From assembly GCF_012932495.1 (NCBI RefSeq), contig NZ_JABCNG010000007.1, positions 1 through 64,000 on the forward strand: a DNA stretch of 64,000 bases. Reading direction: 5' to 3'. Shown here in pieces: positions 39,083-48,076 of the stretch. Source of the stretch: Novosphingobium sp. SG919. Lineage in GTDB: Bacteria > Pseudomonadota > Alphaproteobacteria > Sphingomonadales > Sphingomonadaceae. How positions within the stretch are numbered: the stretch's first letter is position 1; each line of letters opens with the position of its first letter. The position numbers and the translations under genes were made by a program. The notes under the pieces were generated by a model. The model had not been told where the DNA came from. It made no database searches and saw nothing but the letters and a program-made list of their open reading frames with translations.

Positions 39083-40081
39083 TTAAACTCGCGGCATCTG
39101 CTGGCTGGCGCAGTGGAATCCGCCGCCGCCCACCAGCACGGCATCGCCCATCACGCCCACGGTGGCGCGGCCGGGGAACAGCGCGCCGATCGCTTCCACG
39201 CCGGCCGCATCGTGCACCGAGCCGAACACCGGCACGATCACCATATGCGTGGTGATCACGAAGTTCATATAGCTGGCCGGCTGCACCGTGCCGCCCCATT
39301 CGATGCGGCCGGGGGAGGGCACCTCCACCACCTCGACGCCGAAATCGCGCGCACGGGCGGCAGCATCGGCATAGATCGCCGCGTTGGGATCGTCCGGCCC
39401 GGTGGCGCGGGGCAGGGCCAGGCGATTGGCGCCGACGAAGCGTGCCAAATTGTCCACGTGACCATCAGTGTGGTCGTTGATCAGCCCATCGCCCAGCCAC
39501 AAGACGCGGTCATAGCCCAGATCGCGGTGCAGCCGCATCTCCAGGTCGGCGCGCGCAAGGTGCGGGTTGCGGTTGGGGTTGAGCAGGCATTGCTCGGTCG
39601 TGGCGACAAGGCCGGTGCCATCGCCATCGAGCGCGCCGCCTTCCAGCACCCAATCGGCCTTGCTGGCGGAAAGGCCCGCATCGGCCGCCAGCCTGGCGCC
39701 GATCTCCTGGTCCCCCGGCATCAGGTACTTGCCGCCCCAGCCGTTGAACCCGAACAACTGCGCGCGGCGCCCGCCGGCACCATCCGACACCACCAGCGGC
39801 CCGGTGTCGCGCAGCCACACGTCGCCATAGATGCGCTCTTCGATGGTCACGGCGGCGCTGGTCAGCCGCTCGGCCCGCATGCGGTTGGCCGCATCGCGCA
39901 CGATCAGCTTCACCGGCTGGCCGCTCTCGGCCACGGTGCTGGCAAATTGGGCGATCTGTTCCTGCGCGCGGTCGATCACGCCCGACCATTCTTCGGCCAG
40001 GTGGGGAAAGCCCACCCACAGCCAGTCCTGCGGGGCGAATTCGGGCGGCATCAAACCGCCCGTGAAGGTGTTTTCGCTCAT
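39083..40081 (-). CDS. Agmatine deiminase family protein
   Basis: Hydrolyses agmatine to N-carbamoylputrescine in polyamine synthesis. 332 residues of the guanidino-group-modifying (PAD) fold: GDVWLRDTGPLVV, VLEGGALDGDGTG, NDHTDGHVDNLARF with catalytic His and Asp, and the catalytic Cys near the C terminus in GGFHCASQQMP (families usually end GGIHCITQQ). Nine bases separate it from the M28 peptidase gene upstream, so they are likely co-transcribed. Members also include peptidyl-arginine deiminases of Porphyromonas type, but there is no signal peptide here. Confidence 0.9.
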   Translation of the reverse strand: MSENTFTGGLMPPEFAPQDWLWVGFPHLAEEWSGVIDRAQEQIAQFASTVAESGQPVKLIVRDAANRMRAERLTSAAVTIEERIYGDVWLRDTGPLVVSDGAGGRRAQLFGFNGWGGKYLMPGDQEIGARLAADAGLSASKADWVLEGGALDGDGTGLVATTEQCLLNPNRNPHLARADLEMRLHRDLGYDRVLWLGDGLINDHTDGHVDNLARFVGANRLALPRATGPDDPNAAIYADAAARARDFGVEVVEVPSPGRIEWGGTVQPASYMNFVITTHMVIVPVFGSVHDAAGVEAIGALFPGRATVGVMGDAVLVGGGGFHCASQQMPRV

Positions 40082-40090
40082 CAGGTTTGC

Positions 40091-41749
40091 TTACTTGCCC
40101 TGCGTGACGGTTGCGCGGCTGGCATCGCGAACGGCGCGGAATTCATCGCCCTGGTGCCAGTTGGGCCAGGTCGTGCCGGTGGCCAGCGCGCGGCCCAGGC
40201 GGTAATAGAGTTCCACTTCCTGGGCCATGCCGGTCATGTCCCAGCTATCGGAATATTCGTCCGAAGGCTGGTGATAGTGATGCTCGACATAGTCTTCGGT
40301 GGCCGCTTCGCCTGCTTTGGTGCCGCCATTGACCAGGTCGGTGCCGCGGCCCACGGCAAACATCGGCACGCCGCGCTTGGCCAGGCTGAAATGGTCAGAC
40401 CGGTAATAGTGCCCGCGCTCGGGGTGATCCTCGGGGGTTTCGGTCAGGTGCATCTGGCCTTCCACCTGGCGCAGGATGGCGGTGAGATCGGACTTGTCGC
40501 CCCCGGTCACCTGCACGTCACGCGTCGGGCCGATCAGCGAAAGCGCATCCATGTTGACCCCGCCCACCGTGCGGGCCAGCGGATAGACCGGATGCTGGGC
40601 ATAGTATTCCGAACCCAGGAGGCCGGATTCCTCCAGCGTCCAGGCGGCGAACACCTGGGTGCGCGGCGTGGGGCCGGCGCGGCGGTTCATCTGCGCCAGC
40701 GCGACCAGTGCGCCCACGCCGCTGGCATTGTCGATCGCGCCGTTGCAGATATCGTCGCCGGTGGCATCGGGCTTGCAGTGGCCCAGGTGGTCCCAATGGC
40801 CGGAATAGAGCACATATTCATTGGCGCGACTGGTGCCGGGGATCACCCCGATCACGTTGTGCGAGGTGCTGTGCGTCACCGTGTTGTCGAACGACAGGCT
40901 GGCCGTGGCGCCCAATGACACCGCGTGGAAGCCCTTCTGCTTGGCGGCGGCCGACAGCGCGGCAAAGTCCTTGCCGGCGGCCTGGAAGATCGCCTCGGCC
41001 ACGGGGCGGCGGATCCAGCCGTTGGCCTCGGTCTGGTCCATCCCCTTGTTGGCGCTGGCCACGAAATTGCCGGTGCCGCCGCTCGATTCCAGCACGTTCC
41101 AGCCATAGGCGGCGGGGAAGGTATCGTGCACGATCAGCGCAGCCTTGGCGCCGTGCCGCGCGGCTTCGGCATACTTGTAGGGCCAGCGGCCGTACCAGGT
41201 CATCCGGCGGCCCTTGAACAGGCCCTGTTCGTCGGCGTTTTCATAGTCCGGGTCGTTGACCAGGATCACCGCGATCTTGCCCTTCATGTCCACGCCGGCA
41301 TAATCGTCCCAGCCCAGCTCGGGCGCGGTGATGCCATAGCCAACGAAGACCAGTTCGCTGGCGTCGATCGTGGTGTGATCGGCTTCGCGATAGGAACCCA
41401 CCACGAAATCGGCGCCCGGCTTGAACGACAGGCTGCCCACGGTCAGCGGGCTGATGTTCTTGGCCGCGATCGTCACCATCGGCACGGGTTGCAGCCACTG
41501 CCCCTTGTTGCCGGGCTTGAGGCCGGCGGCTTTGAAGCGGGTTATGATCGCATCCAGCACCGCCTGTTCCTTGGGCCCGCTGGGCGCGCGGCCTTCCAGT
41601 TCGTCAGACGCGAGGGTCTTGATCGTTTCGCGCATCAGCGGAACCGGCACGGAGGGCACCGGGGCGGTCGCGGCAAAGATGGGCGCGGGGGCGGCCAGCG
41701 CCGTGGCCAGCAGGAAGGCAGCCGCGCGGGCGCCAAAGGAAACACGCAT
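40091..41749 (-). CDS. Secreted M28-family metallopeptidase
   Basis: Zinc aminopeptidase of 552 residues with a signal peptide (RAAAFLLATALAAPAPIFAA, 8-27). A protease-associated insert (VGYGITAPELGWDDYAGVDM) precedes the catalytic domain, whose zinc ligands appear in LYSGHWDHLG (His), GAIDNASGVGAL (bridging Asp), EESGLLGSEYYA (catalytic Glu) and VNMDALSLIG, with a final His in EHHYHQPSDEY. Probably acts in the periplasm on peptides. First gene of a two-gene unit with agmatine deiminase; divergent from glnE. Confidence 0.93.
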   Translation of the reverse strand: MRVSFGARAAAFLLATALAAPAPIFAATAPVPSVPVPLMRETIKTLASDELEGRAPSGPKEQAVLDAIITRFKAAGLKPGNKGQWLQPVPMVTIAAKNISPLTVGSLSFKPGADFVVGSYREADHTTIDASELVFVGYGITAPELGWDDYAGVDMKGKIAVILVNDPDYENADEQGLFKGRRMTWYGRWPYKYAEAARHGAKAALIVHDTFPAAYGWNVLESSGGTGNFVASANKGMDQTEANGWIRRPVAEAIFQAAGKDFAALSAAAKQKGFHAVSLGATASLSFDNTVTHSTSHNVIGVIPGTSRANEYVLYSGHWDHLGHCKPDATGDDICNGAIDNASGVGALVALAQMNRRAGPTPRTQVFAAWTLEESGLLGSEYYAQHPVYPLARTVGGVNMDALSLIGPTRDVQVTGGDKSDLTAILRQVEGQMHLTETPEDHPERGHYYRSDHFSLAKRGVPMFAVGRGTDLVNGGTKAGEAATEDYVEHHYHQPSDEYSDSWDMTGMAQEVELYYRLGRALATGTTWPNWHQGDEFRAVRDASRATVTQGK

Positions 41750-41890
41750 GGGGCAAATCCCTTTTTACAAACAATCCCGCGCCATGGGGGGAACGCGCGG
41801 GCCTCATGCCGGCTACTTGGCAGAGGCGGCCCGCTGCGGCAAGACGGCCTGCCGTGGCCGCGCGAACGGCCAGCTAGAGAGGAAGCCCGC

Positions 41891-44599
41891 GTGCCGCACG
41901 GAATCGATTGGGAACAAGGGTTGGTCCTGGCGCGCGCGCATACCACGTTCCTGGCCCGCGCGCTCGATCGCCAGCCCGATCTGGCTGCCTTGCTGGCACA
42001 GGGCAAGATCGAGGCCGCGCTGGCCCATGCGCGCCGCGCGGGGGAGGGGTGCGACGATGTGGGCATCGCCTTGCGGCGCGAGCGGTTGGCCCTGGCGCTG
42101 GCCCTCGCGGTGGGTGATATCGCCGGCGCGCTGCCGCTTGGCCGGGTCATGCAGGAATTGTCCGATTTTGCCGATCGCGCACTCGATGCGGCGATTGCCG
42201 CCGCGATCGCGCGGCGCGTGCCCGATGCGCCTTCGGTGGGCTTTTCCGCGATTGGCCTGGGCAAGCATGGCGCGCAGGAACTGAACTATTCTTCGGACAT
42301 CGATCCCATCCTGCTCTACGATCCCGATGCCCTGCCGCGCCGCGCGCGTGACGAACCGGGGGAGGCGGCGCAACGCGTGGCGCGCGGGGTGGTGGAACTG
42401 CTCTCCACCATCACCGACGAAGGCTATGTCTTCCGCATCGACTTGCGCCTGCGCCCCGCTTCGGAAGTCAGCCCCCTGGCGATCCCGTTCGAAGGGGCGA
42501 TCACGCATTATGAATCGAGCGCGCTGGCGTGGGAACGTGCCGCCTATATCCGCGCGCGAGCCGCTTCGGGCGATGTGGCGCGCGGCCAGGCGTTCCTCGA
42601 CACGATCCGCCCCTTCGTGTGGCGGCGCAGCCTGGATTTCGGCGCGATTGCCGAAATCGGCCGGCTGACCGCGCGGATACGCGATCACTATGCCGCCGGG
42701 CAGCAGGTTGGGCCGGGCTATGACTTGAAGCGCGGGCGCGGCGGCATCCGCGAAGTGGAATTCTTTGCCCAGACCCACCAGTTGATCCACGGCGGGCGCA
42801 ATCCGGCGCTGCGCCTGCGCGGCACGCGGCCCGCGCTCGATGCCCTGGCAGAGGCCGGGATCATCACCGATGGCGATGCCGTGATCATGGGCGAAAGCTA
42901 TGACCGGCTGCGCGTGCTCGAACACCGACTGCAGATGGTGGCAGATCAGCAGACCCACGCCCTGCCGCAAAACCAGGCCGCACTCGATAGTGTCGCGCAA
43001 CTGTCCGGCCATGCCGATGGCGCCGCGCTGATCGCCGAGATCCAGAGCATTTCCGAGGCGGTCGCCCGGCGCTTCGACGCGCTGCTGGCGATCATTTCCC
43101 CCGCTGGCGCGGTGGCGGTGGACAACCGCAGCCTGGCCCAGGATCTGGCCGACCTGGGCTTTGCCGATGCCAACGGCCTCGCCCGCCGCGTGGAAGCGTG
43201 GGACAGCGGCGCCTTTCGCGCGCTGCGCAGCGACGAGGCGCGCGCCGCCTTTTCGCGCGTGCGCCCGCAATTGCTCCAGGCCCTGGCAGAGGCGCCAGAC
43301 CCCGATCATGCCCTGGCGCGGTGGGAGCGGCTCCTGGCCGCGCTGCCTTCGGCAATCAACGTGTTCCGTTTGCTTGAGGCGCGGCCGGGCCTGATGGCCG
43401 TGGTCATGCGCGTGCTGGCCCATGCGCCAACCCTGGCCGACGACCTGGCGCGGCGGGCCGACCTGCTCGATACCCTGATCGATCATTCCGCCTTCGCGCT
43501 GCCGGGCGGCGTGGCAGAGATCATGGCCGATCTGGCGCGCGGCGAAGTGGGCGACGATTACCAGCGCCTGCTCGATGCCGTGCGGCGCAAGGTGGGCGAA
43601 CTGCGCTTTGCCCTGGGCGTGCAACTGGTCGAAGGCCTGCACCCGCCGCTGGCCGTGGCCGCCGCGCTCAGCCGCGTGGCAGAGGCGGCACTGGCGGTGC
43701 TGGGCACGGCGGCGGAGGAGGAATTTGCCCGCGTCCATGGCCAGGTGCCTGATGCGCGCATGGTCGTGCTCGGCCTGGGGCGGCTGGGCGGGGGCGCGCT
43801 GACCCATGCCTCGGATCTCGATCTGGTGTTCCTGTTCGGCGGGCCGGCCGATGCTTTCGCCCGCGAATCCGATGGCGCGCGGCCGATCGGCGGCACGCTC
43901 TATTTCAACCGGCTGGCCCAGCGCATGATTGCCGCATTATCCGTGCCCACGGCGGCCGGCGCGCTTTATGACGTCGATACGCGCCTGCGTCCTTCGGGCG
44001 CGCAAGGGCCTATCGCGGTCAGCCTCGACAGTTTCGAGCGCTATCAGCGCGAGGATGCGTGGACGTGGGAGCACATGGCGCTGTGCCGCGCGCGCCCGCT
44101 GTTCGGCACCGCCGCCGATCGCGCCGCCTTGGCCGAAATCGTTGGCCGCGTGCTGTGCCGTCCCCGAGATGGCACGGCGCTGCGCGATGATGTGCTGGCC
44201 ATGCGCAGCGAAATGGCACGGCACAAGCCCGCGAAAGGCCCGCTCGATGTCAAGCTTGCGCGCGGTGGCCTGGTCGATCTGGAATTCCTCGCACACTACC
44301 TGCAATTGCGCGATCATGTCGCACTCGAACCTGATCTGGGCGCGGCGGTTTCCGCGCTGGAGCAGTCGGGCCTGCTGCCGGCGGGCCTGCGTGGCGCGCA
44401 CGATCTGCTGGCGGGGCTTCTGGTCGTAGTGCGCCTGGTTGCCCCTGATGGCATGTTCCCGCCGCCCGCCAGCCGTGCCATCGTCGCCACCGCCTGCGGC
44501 CAGGAAAGCTGGGATGCCCTGCTTGACGCGGTCGCCCGGGCAAGACACCGCATCGCCCACGCCTGGGGCCAGGTCTTCGGGCAACCATTGGAGATATAA
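41891..44599 (+). CDS. glnE: Bifunctional glutamine synthetase adenylyltransferase/adenylyl-removing enzyme
   Basis: Controls nitrogen assimilation by adenylylating glutamine synthetase and removing the AMP. 902 residues with two nucleotidyltransferase domains: the N-terminal removing domain has GLGKHGAQELNYSSDIDPIL, the C-terminal transferase domain GLGRLGGGALTHASDLDLVF. GlnE linker helices (KRGRGGIREVEFFAQTHQL and KLARGGLVDLEFLAHYLQL) follow each. GTG 41891 preceded by GAGAGGAAGC is the start; the frame stays open far upstream, but that sequence is antisense to the M28 gene. bcp starts three bases after the stop. Confidence 0.95.
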   Translation: MPHGIDWEQGLVLARAHTTFLARALDRQPDLAALLAQGKIEAALAHARRAGEGCDDVGIALRRERLALALALAVGDIAGALPLGRVMQELSDFADRALDAAIAAAIARRVPDAPSVGFSAIGLGKHGAQELNYSSDIDPILLYDPDALPRRARDEPGEAAQRVARGVVELLSTITDEGYVFRIDLRLRPASEVSPLAIPFEGAITHYESSALAWERAAYIRARAASGDVARGQAFLDTIRPFVWRRSLDFGAIAEIGRLTARIRDHYAAGQQVGPGYDLKRGRGGIREVEFFAQTHQLIHGGRNPALRLRGTRPALDALAEAGIITDGDAVIMGESYDRLRVLEHRLQMVADQQTHALPQNQAALDSVAQLSGHADGAALIAEIQSISEAVARRFDALLAIISPAGAVAVDNRSLAQDLADLGFADANGLARRVEAWDSGAFRALRSDEARAAFSRVRPQLLQALAEAPDPDHALARWERLLAALPSAINVFRLLEARPGLMAVVMRVLAHAPTLADDLARRADLLDTLIDHSAFALPGGVAEIMADLARGEVGDDYQRLLDAVRRKVGELRFALGVQLVEGLHPPLAVAAALSRVAEAALAVLGTAAEEEFARVHGQVPDARMVVLGLGRLGGGALTHASDLDLVFLFGGPADAFARESDGARPIGGTLYFNRLAQRMIAALSVPTAAGALYDVDTRLRPSGAQGPIAVSLDSFERYQREDAWTWEHMALCRARPLFGTAADRAALAEIVGRVLCRPRDGTALRDDVLAMRSEMARHKPAKGPLDVKLARGGLVDLEFLAHYLQLRDHVALEPDLGAAVSALEQSGLLPAGLRGAHDLLAGLLVVVRLVAPDGMFPPPASRAIVATACGQESWDALLDAVARARHRIAHAWGQVFGQPLEI

Positions 44600-44602
44600 C
44601 GC

Positions 44603-45076
44603 ATGAGCACTTTTCCCGGCGTGGGCGATCCGCTGCCCGATCTGCCGCTGACCGCGCCCGATGGCAGCCCGGTGAAGCCTTCTGATTTTGCCGGGCGCAA
44701 GCTGGTCGTGTTCTTCTATCCCAAGGATGATACGCCCGGCTGCACCACGGAAAACAAGGACTTCTCCGCCCTGGCAGAAGACTTTGCCGCCGCCGGCACC
44801 GCGCTGCTGGGGGTGAGCAAGGATCCGCCCAAACGCCACGAGAAGTTCATTGCCAAGCATGGCCTGGCCGCGCCGCTCGCCAGCGATGCAGAAGAAGGCG
44901 GCCTGTCCGATGCGCTCGGCATCTGGACCGAAAAGTCCATGTATGGCCGCACCTACATGGGCATGGAGCGCACCACCTACCTAGTCGGCACCGATGGCAG
45001 GATCGCGCAAGTGTGGAACAAGGTGAAAGTGAAGGACCACGCCGCGCAGGTTCTCGCGGCGGCCAAGGCGCTGTAA
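44603..45076 (+). CDS. bcp: Thioredoxin-dependent peroxiredoxin Bcp (1-Cys type)
   Basis: Reduces peroxides. 157 residues of the Bcp/PrxQ family: VFFYPKDDTPGCTTENKDFS (36-55) holds the peroxidatic Cys; the resolving Cys five residues on in E. coli Bcp is replaced by Lys, so this is a 1-Cys form that must be reduced by another thiol. RTTYLVGTDGRIAQVWNKVK is the conserved end. Tightly spaced after glnE (three bases) and followed by the DUF455-like gene after ten bases, so one operon is likely. Confidence 0.93.
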   Translation: MSTFPGVGDPLPDLPLTAPDGSPVKPSDFAGRKLVVFFYPKDDTPGCTTENKDFSALAEDFAAAGTALLGVSKDPPKRHEKFIAKHGLAAPLASDAEEGGLSDALGIWTEKSMYGRTYMGMERTTYLVGTDGRIAQVWNKVKVKDHAAQVLAAAKAL

Positions 45077-45086
45077 CGCGCGCGGC

Positions 45087-45887
45087 ATGACTCCATCGCT
45101 TCCTACCGTGGCGGCGGCGATTCGCGCCGCCATGCTGACCGCCGATCCGCGTGACAAGGTCATGGCCACGCGGTCCGTGGCGCGTGACTGGGCTGCCGGG
45201 CAGCTTGCCTTCGCCTTTGACGTGACCATGCCCGATGTGCCGGCGCGGCCCGCACAACCCGAACTGCTGCCGCCGAGCCAGATGCCCAAGCGCGGGCGCG
45301 GCGGTTCGGAACGGGGGCGTCTCGCGCTGATCCATGCCTTGTGCCACATCGAATTCGTGGCGATCGACCTGGCGCTCGATGCCGCAGGCCGCTTTGGCGC
45401 CGAACGCGGACGCGATTTCGTGTCGGACTGGTTGGGCGTGGCCGCAGACGAAGCGATGCATTTTGCCCTGCTGGCACGCCGCCTGCGCACGCTGGGCAGC
45501 CACTATGGCGCCATGCCGGCCCACGATGGGCTGTGGGATGCGGCGCGCGAAACGGCGCACGATGTGGCCGCGCGCCTGGCCGTCGTGCCGATGGTGCTCG
45601 AAGCCCGCGGGCTGGATGTGACACCGCAGACCATCGCCCGCTTCCAGGCGGCAGACGATCACACCACCGCGCGAATCCTGCAGCGAATCGTTGACGACGA
45701 AGTTCGGCATGTCCGTTTTGGTACAAGCCATTTCGCCAAAGTGTGCGCAGAGCGTGGTAAACAGGCACCGCAGCTTTGGAAAACGCTGGTTACGCAACAC
45801 TTCCGAGGCAGCGTTAAGCCACCGTTCAACGACTCGGCGCGTCGTTCAGCCGGTTTGTCGTGTGAAATGATGGCGGCTCTTGCGTGA
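45087..45887 (+). CDS. Ferritin-like DUF455 family protein
   Basis: 266 residues, mostly helical. LALIHALCHIEFVAIDLALD (79-98), DWLGVAADEAMHFALLARRL, VVPMVLEARGLDVTP and ILQRIVDDEVRHVRFG supply the E...E-x-x-H ligands twice, a ferritin-like di-iron centre related to MiaE. Biochemical role unknown; an oxygenase or oxidase is plausible. In many sphingomonads it follows bcp, as here, where the gap is ten bases. Confidence 0.88.
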   Translation: MTPSLPTVAAAIRAAMLTADPRDKVMATRSVARDWAAGQLAFAFDVTMPDVPARPAQPELLPPSQMPKRGRGGSERGRLALIHALCHIEFVAIDLALDAAGRFGAERGRDFVSDWLGVAADEAMHFALLARRLRTLGSHYGAMPAHDGLWDAARETAHDVAARLAVVPMVLEARGLDVTPQTIARFQAADDHTTARILQRIVDDEVRHVRFGTSHFAKVCAERGKQAPQLWKTLVTQHFRGSVKPPFNDSARRSAGLSCEMMAALA

Positions 45888-46096
45888 GAGGCGCACCCGC
45901 CGCTACCCCACCGTCACGAGATCGGCGGGGGGTTACCACCAATCTCTGAACAACGCCCGGCCGGGCACGCGGTTCCACCGCGATCGTCTGGCAGGCGCGG
46001 TTCGCTGGGGGTCAGCACAAAGCGGGTGCCGATGGCGCAAGGCCCGATGGGCAGGGCGCGCGGCATACCAGCCGAAAAGAGGTTGTACGGGTCGCA

Positions 46097-46837
46097 ATGA
46101 AAAAAACCTTGTCTACCGGTCTGGCTGCCCTTGGCACCATTCTCACTCTTGGGCTTGCCACGCCGGCTCTGGCCAACAACGCCGCTTCCGCCGATATTGC
46201 CGCCCCGCTGCGCAACGCCGAAGCCGCCAAGGCCGGTCTGACCGCGCCGGCCGGCGATGAAGAATTCTCCAAGCTGTTCGCCAGCTGGGAAGCACTCGAT
46301 GGTGGCAACGCCGCCTCGGCCCAGGCTCCCCTGGTTCGTTCCAGCTCGGTTTCCATCCCCACCCTGATGCCGATCACCAGCAGCCGCGCGATGAGCAGCG
46401 CCTTTGGCCTGCGCACCCACCCGATCTACGGTGGCCTGCGCGCGCACAAGGGTGTCGATCTGCCCGCGCCCACCGGCACGCCGATCCGCGCCAGCGCCGA
46501 TGGCCTGGTGGGCAAGGCCGAACGCTTTGGTGGGTATGGCCTTTATGTTCAGCTCGAACATGGCGGCAATCTCGAAACCCGTTATGGCCACATGTCGCGC
46601 ATCGCCGTTGCCGAAGGGCAGCGCGTGCACAAGGGCGACGTGATCGGCTACGTCGGTTCGACCGGCCATTCGACCGGCCCGCACTTGCACTATGAAGTTC
46701 GCGTTGCTGGCGAAGCGGTCAATCCGCTGCCCTACATGCAGCGTGACGCCAATCTTGCCCAGCTGGCCAGCGCCGCCGACGCGTCGCAGATCCGCGCGTT
46801 CAACGCCACCGACGCCGAAGGCGAGGGCGAAGAATAA
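46097..46837 (+). CDS. Secreted M23-family peptidase (LytM domain)
   Basis: Murein endopeptidase or activator of amidases at division, 246 residues. Signal peptide LAALGTILTLGLATPALA (9-26). LytM domain 110-220: FGLRTHPIYGGLRAHKGVD with zinc His and Asp, GYGLYVQLEHGG, RYGHMSRI and the HxH motif in TGPHLHYEVR. All four zinc ligands are present, so it should be catalytically active. The tail is acidic (DAEGEGEE). A terminator follows at 46876-46907. The 209 bp upstream show no gene. Confidence 0.93.
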   Translation: MKKTLSTGLAALGTILTLGLATPALANNAASADIAAPLRNAEAAKAGLTAPAGDEEFSKLFASWEALDGGNAASAQAPLVRSSSVSIPTLMPITSSRAMSSAFGLRTHPIYGGLRAHKGVDLPAPTGTPIRASADGLVGKAERFGGYGLYVQLEHGGNLETRYGHMSRIAVAEGQRVHKGDVIGYVGSTGHSTGPHLHYEVRVAGEAVNPLPYMQRDANLAQLASAADASQIRAFNATDAEGEGEE

Positions 46838-46875
46838 GCGCCAGCTTTCCCGGATAAAGCATCGGAGAGGATGCG

Positions 46876-46907
46876 GAAAAAGGCGGTCGGCAACGGCCGC
46901 CTTTTTC
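46876..46907 (+). terminator. Rho-independent terminator after M23 peptidase gene
   Basis: AAAAAGGCGG pairs with CCGCCTTTTT around a small loop (wobble pairs extend the stem), followed by a C and T-rich sequence. Confidence 0.8.
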
Positions 46908-46944
46908 TATGCCGGTGCCGCGCGCGGTGGCGGCTCTGGCCCGC

Positions 46945-46982
46945 AAAAAAGGGCGGCAAAGCGCAAGTTCGCTTCGCCGCCC
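46945..46982 (-). terminator. Rho-independent terminator of galU
   Basis: GGGCGGCAAAGCG (46951-46963) pairs with CGCTTCGCCGCCC (46970-46982), one mismatch. On the minus strand the stem is followed by six T residues (46950-46945), 30 bp beyond the galU stop. Confidence 0.82.
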
Positions 46983-47012
46983 TGTTTGCCTTGCTGGCAA
47001 GGCGTGCGGGGT

Positions 47013-47903
47013 TCAGCCCACCAGTTTCTTGATCACGGCGCGCACATCGTCGGCCAGGTCGGGACGCTCCAGCGCCAAGGCGATCGTCGCTTCCACGAAA
47101 CCGGCCTTGCTGCCGCAGTCGAACCGGCGCCCGGCAAAGGTCACCGCATGGAACGGCTGGGTGCCGATCATCTTGGCCATCGCGTCGGTCAGCTGAATTT
47201 CGCCGCCGGCGCCCTTTTCCTGGTTTTCCAGCGTGCGCATCACTTCGGGCTGAAGGATATAGCGGCCCGAGATGATCAGGTTGGACGGCGCATCTTCGCG
47301 CTTGGGCTTTTCGACCAGCCCGGTCACTTCGGTCAGGCTGCCGGAAATCTTCGCGCCCGGTGCGATCACGCCATAGCTCGACACTTCTTCCTCGGGCACT
47401 TCCAGCACCGAGATCAGGTTGCCGCCCACTTCGTTATAAGCGTCGACCATCTGCTTCATGCAGCCGGGCGCGCCCACCATCAGTTCGTCGGGCAGGAAAA
47501 TGGCAAAGGGTTCATCGCCCACCACTTCGCGCGCGCACCACACTGCGTGGCCCAGGCCCATGGCCACCTGCTGGCGTACGGTGACCAGGTTGCCCGGCTT
47601 GATGCGGGTATCGTCGAGCACGGAAAGATCCTTGCCGCGGCTGGCCATCGTGGTTTCCAGCTCGAACGCGGTGTCGAAATGCTCCACGATCGCGGTCTTG
47701 CCGCGGCCGGTCACGAAAATCAGTTCCTCGATCCCTGCTTCGCGCGCTTCGTCCACGGCGTACTGGATCAGCGGGCGGTCGACGATCGGCAGCATCTCCT
47801 TGGGCACGGCCTTGGTGGCCGGCAGGAAGCGGGTGCCAAGGCCGGCAACGGGAAACACGGCCTTGCGGATCGGTTTGCGGGGACTTGCGGTGGTTTCGCT
47901 CAT
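47013..47903 (-). CDS. galU: UTP-glucose-1-phosphate uridylyltransferase
   Basis: Makes UDP-glucose for polysaccharides and lipids. 296 residues: nucleotide-binding GLGTRFLPATKAVPKEMLPI (21-40), then IDRPLIQYAVDEAREAG-like helix, FVTGRGKTAIVEHFD, GLGHAVWCAREVVGDEPFAI with FLPDELM, and SYGVIAPG, EVTGLVEKP and FDCGSKAGFVEA, as in bacterial GalU. Divergent from murA; the 173-bp spacer should hold both promoters. A terminator lies downstream. Confidence 0.96.
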   Translation of the reverse strand: MSETTASPRKPIRKAVFPVAGLGTRFLPATKAVPKEMLPIVDRPLIQYAVDEAREAGIEELIFVTGRGKTAIVEHFDTAFELETTMASRGKDLSVLDDTRIKPGNLVTVRQQVAMGLGHAVWCAREVVGDEPFAIFLPDELMVGAPGCMKQMVDAYNEVGGNLISVLEVPEEEVSSYGVIAPGAKISGSLTEVTGLVEKPKREDAPSNLIISGRYILQPEVMRTLENQEKGAGGEIQLTDAMAKMIGTQPFHAVTFAGRRFDCGSKAGFVEATIALALERPDLADDVRAVIKKLVG

Positions 47904-48076
47904 GACGTTGTCTTTCCCATTGTCCTGTTACACGATAGTTAAGCAGCCTGCCTTTGCGATGACAAGTTCCGCAACGGGCAGGGCGTGCAAAAAATGCTGC
48001 AACGCAATATTCACCATGTTGCCTGCAATGCTGCCTAGCCCCTTGCCCTGCATCGCAAACCGGCTAAACCGCCGCG

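Noticed and set aside
40925-41890. Possible 320-codon extension of glnE
   Set aside because: Antisense to the M28 peptidase gene; GTG 41891 gives the family length.
41813-43807. Minus-strand ORF of 664 residues
   Set aside because: Antisense to glnE.
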